Part shown: piece after piece, positions 62,510 through 64,000 of the stretch | How positions within the stretch are numbered: position 1 is the first letter of the stretch | How the letters are laid out: every line of letters starts with the position of its first letter | Assembly: GCA_965228785.1 (NCBI GenBank) | Contig: CBDDIF010000002.1 | Location: forward strand, 1,736,001-1,800,000 | Direction of reading: 5' to 3' | Origin: Hoeflea_A sp965228785 | Lineage (GTDB): Bacteria > Pseudomonadota > Alphaproteobacteria > Rhizobiales > Rhizobiaceae | Length of the DNA stretch: 64,000 nucleotides | The notes under the pieces: model-generated | What the model saw: only the letters and a program-made list of their open reading frames with translations | Database searches by the model: none | What the model was told of the DNA's origin: nothing | Translations under genes and position numbers: made by a program

Positions 62510-62914
62510 ATGATCCGTCGCAGTTTTCTTGGACTTGCTCTGGCAATGACCGCCCTGCCCGCGCTGGCAGGTGAAATGCTCACCTACAAACCCGGCCTCA
62601 TCGACAACGCTCTTTCGCAAGGAAAGACTGTTTTTGTGGACTTTGCCGCGGACTGGTGCTCGACCTGCGCCCGCCAGGAACGCGTGATTTCGTCGCTTCG
62701 GTTGGAAAACCCGGCTTACGACCAGGCAATGGTCTTTGTCCGTGTCGACTGGGACGATTTCCGCAACCACGATGTCGCTACCACGCGCAATATTCCGCGT
62801 CGATCGACCCTTGTCCTGCTGCGCGGCGACCAGGAACTTGGACGCATCGTCGCCGGCACCGGTACCGGTGCTATCAAAGACCTGATGGATAAAGGGCTAA
62901 CGGCCACGAATTAA
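62510..62914 (+). CDS. periplasmic thioredoxin-like protein
   Basis: 134 residues from the ATG at 62510 (GGAGG upstream), 17 bp after the CcdA-like gene. A cleavable signal peptide (FLGLALAMTALPALA) precedes a thioredoxin fold with the active site FAADWCSTCARQ (C50-x2-C53), resembling the C-terminal domain of DsbD and SoxW-type thioredoxins. It would be reduced by the CcdA-like protein and would in turn reduce a periplasmic disulfide or sulfur adduct. A hairpin about 50 bp downstream may end the transcript. Confidence 0.87.
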   Translation: MIRRSFLGLALAMTALPALAGEMLTYKPGLIDNALSQGKTVFVDFAADWCSTCARQERVISSLRLENPAYDQAMVFVRVDWDDFRNHDVATTRNIPRRSTLVLLRGDQELGRIVAGTGTGAIKDLMDKGLTATN

Positions 62915-62964
62915 ACACCAACACGATTGCCGGCGAGCAAGTCAAGAAATCCGATCACCAAACC

Positions 62965-62990
62965 TTGGCCGGCTCCAGCCGGTCAATTTA
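62965..62990 (+). terminator. candidate terminator after the CcdA-thioredoxin pair
   Basis: TTGGCCGG-CTCCAG-CCGGTCAA folds into an 8-bp stem (one G-U pair) with a 6-base loop and is followed by TTTA. It stands 50 bp after the thioredoxin stop. The short T-tract makes it a moderate candidate. Confidence 0.45.
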
Positions 62991-63204
62991 AGAACCCGAC
63001 GCCGCTCGTTGCATACAGGTGATACAGAATGTCGCAGCCTATCCTGAATTGTATTTAATATTTACTCCAAAATACGTATCTTTTCCTTATTTCATACAAC
63101 TTATCCTTCAGTAGTAAGACTTATTTCTAATGAGCATCGCGTGGCCACGAGTGCGTGGCAGTGGTAGTTGCCAGCGCCATATCACATGGGTGCTGGAGGA
63201 CGAT
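62991..63204. promoter_or_regulatory. AT-rich leader of the duplicated-domain gene
   Basis: The stretch 63040-63140 is clearly richer in A and T than the rest of the window (GTATTTAATATTTACTCC, then TTCCTTATTTCATACAAC) and precedes the gene at 63205 by about 70-160 bp. It is the likely promoter area, but no well-spaced -35/-10 pair was identified and no gene is supported here. Confidence 0.35.
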
Positions 63205-64000
63205 ATGGGTGCCAACAGATTTGAAGACTGCGTCACATTCCACCCTGAATCTCATGTCATGGAGGTCGACTTTTCAGATGTCACCTTCGATGTCTCGGCC
63301 AAGGTTCACCAGGCCTACGACGTGATCGACCGCAAAGTGTCCGAAACCGGGAAGAAGTGGTTTTTCCTGGTGAACTATCTGAATTGCAAGATCATGTCCG
63401 AGGCCTGGATCGCATATGCGTATCGCGGGAAAAAGCTTAACCTGGCCTATTCATTGGGAAGTGCGCGTTACGCCGCATCGAGCAACACTGCTGAGGAAAT
63501 CCTTGAGAGCGCAAGACAGGAAAACTTCGACCCAAATCTGTTTCGCACCCGTGAAGATGCGCTCGCGCATCTGGAGCAATTGCTCAGCGAGATCCCGCAG
63601 GACCAATTGGAGCTGAGGCTGCTTCCGACACTTCCGAGGACCAGACAGCCGTCGGAACGCATCACTTTCCACGCGGATTCGCAGATCCTGGAAATCGATC
63701 TGTCGGACTGCACCTTCGCCAGAAGTTCAGACGTGAACGAGCTTTACGACGAGATCGGCAAACGGGTCATGGAAACCCACAGGAAATGGTACTTCCTGAT
63801 CAACTACAAGAACGCCGAAATCCTGCCCGATGCCTGGACCAGTTGGGCGGTTCGCGGCTGGCAGTTGAACTCCACCTCCTCGCTCGGAACTGTTCGGTTC
63901 GACCCCAATGAGCGAACCAGGGACGAGATCGAAGAGCGAGCGGATGCCGATGAATTCGATCCCAATATTGTTTCGACCAGAGATGAGGCGCTCTCTCGCA
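63205..64000 (+). CDS. tandem-duplicated protein of unknown function (partial, runs off the end)
   Basis: The ATG at 63205 has GGAGGA 6 bases upstream and the frame stays open to the window end (265 codons). It is made of two homologous halves: residues about 10-126 (TFHPESHVMEVDFSDVTFDV, KKWFFLVNYLNCKIMSEAWI, then FDPNLFRTREDAL) and 153-265 (TFHADSQILEIDLSDCTFAR, RKWYFLINYKNAEILPDAWT, then FDPNIVSTRDEAL). There is no signal peptide or membrane helix. The strand-helix-strand layout with a central [WF]FL[VI]NY strand is reminiscent of SpoIIAA/STAS-like folds, but I do not recognise the family. It lies downstream of the sulfite oxidoreductase and CcdA/thioredoxin genes. Confidence 0.7.
   Translation, partial: MGANRFEDCVTFHPESHVMEVDFSDVTFDVSAKVHQAYDVIDRKVSETGKKWFFLVNYLNCKIMSEAWIAYAYRGKKLNLAYSLGSARYAASSNTAEEILESARQENFDPNLFRTREDALAHLEQLLSEIPQDQLELRLLPTLPRTRQPSERITFHADSQILEIDLSDCTFARSSDVNELYDEIGKRVMETHRKWYFLINYKNAEILPDAWTSWAVRGWQLNSTSSLGTVRFDPNERTRDEIEERADADEFDPNIVSTRDEALSR

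Overview
The window reads as the chromosome of a GC-rich, free-living alphaproteobacterium, most likely a marine or soil member of the Hyphomicrobiales (Rhizobiales). The reasons are the codon use, the overlapping TGATG/ATGA gene junctions, the two branched-chain-type ABC uptake loci (one with the small membrane protein that travels with rhizobial liv operons), the TRAP-TAXI transporter, a SoeABC-type sulfite oxidoreductase and a rhizobial-style palindromic intergenic element. No rRNA, tRNA, CRISPR array or insertion-sequence transposase was recognised. Assignments rest on reading the protein sequences and motifs, without database searches.

Layout. 0-7 kb: a ParD-like antitoxin followed by a ParE-like toxin gene with a premature stop, a gamma-carbonic-anhydrase-type protein, a ureidoglycine aminohydrolase (AllE-type cupin), a TetR regulator, and two FAD-dependent amine-oxidoreductase-type genes separated by a 271-bp palindromic element. 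7-22 kb: a giant glycine-rich autotransporter (about 3,400 residues, roughly 41 repeats), divergent from an unusual LuxR-HTH/alpha-beta-hydrolase fusion with a SnoaL-like partner, then a secreted alpha/beta hydrolase and an AraC regulator. 21.6-28.5 kb: a minus-strand operon of TAXI receptor, fused TRAP permease, sulfatase and NAD(P)-binding protein, with a divergent LysR regulator and a small cupin. 28.5-42.5 kb: flotillin, then an aromatic (hydroxyquinol) catabolic locus built from a GST-hydroxyquinol-dioxygenase fusion, maleylacetate reductase, a branched-chain-type ABC importer whose last permease is fused in frame to a TfdB-like flavin monooxygenase, an IclR regulator and a DUF427-adenylate-cyclase fusion. 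42.5-48 kb: a complete livHMGF-small membrane protein-livK operon on the minus strand. 48.4-56.7 kb: a polytopic membrane protein, a DMT exporter and a 2,004-residue DUF4214/cadherin-like/RTX secreted protein. 57-63 kb: soeABC with a divergent CcdA/thioredoxin pair. 63.2 kb to the end: a tandemly duplicated protein of unknown function that runs off the window.

How the genes work together. The most coherent and unusual unit is the hydroxyquinol locus (30.2-42.5 kb). An ABC importer with a Tat-exported binding protein would bring in an aromatic substrate, the monooxygenase fused to the permease would hydroxylate it, the GST-fused intradiol dioxygenase would open hydroxyquinol to maleylacetate, and maleylacetate reductase would give 3-oxoadipate. 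Two inverted repeats sharing CGAAC/GTTCG half-sites sit in the divergent promoter region and are candidate operators for the IclR protein at the end of the cluster. The second notable unit is the giant adhesin with its divergent, possibly ligand-sensing regulator and a long-spaced inverted repeat between them.
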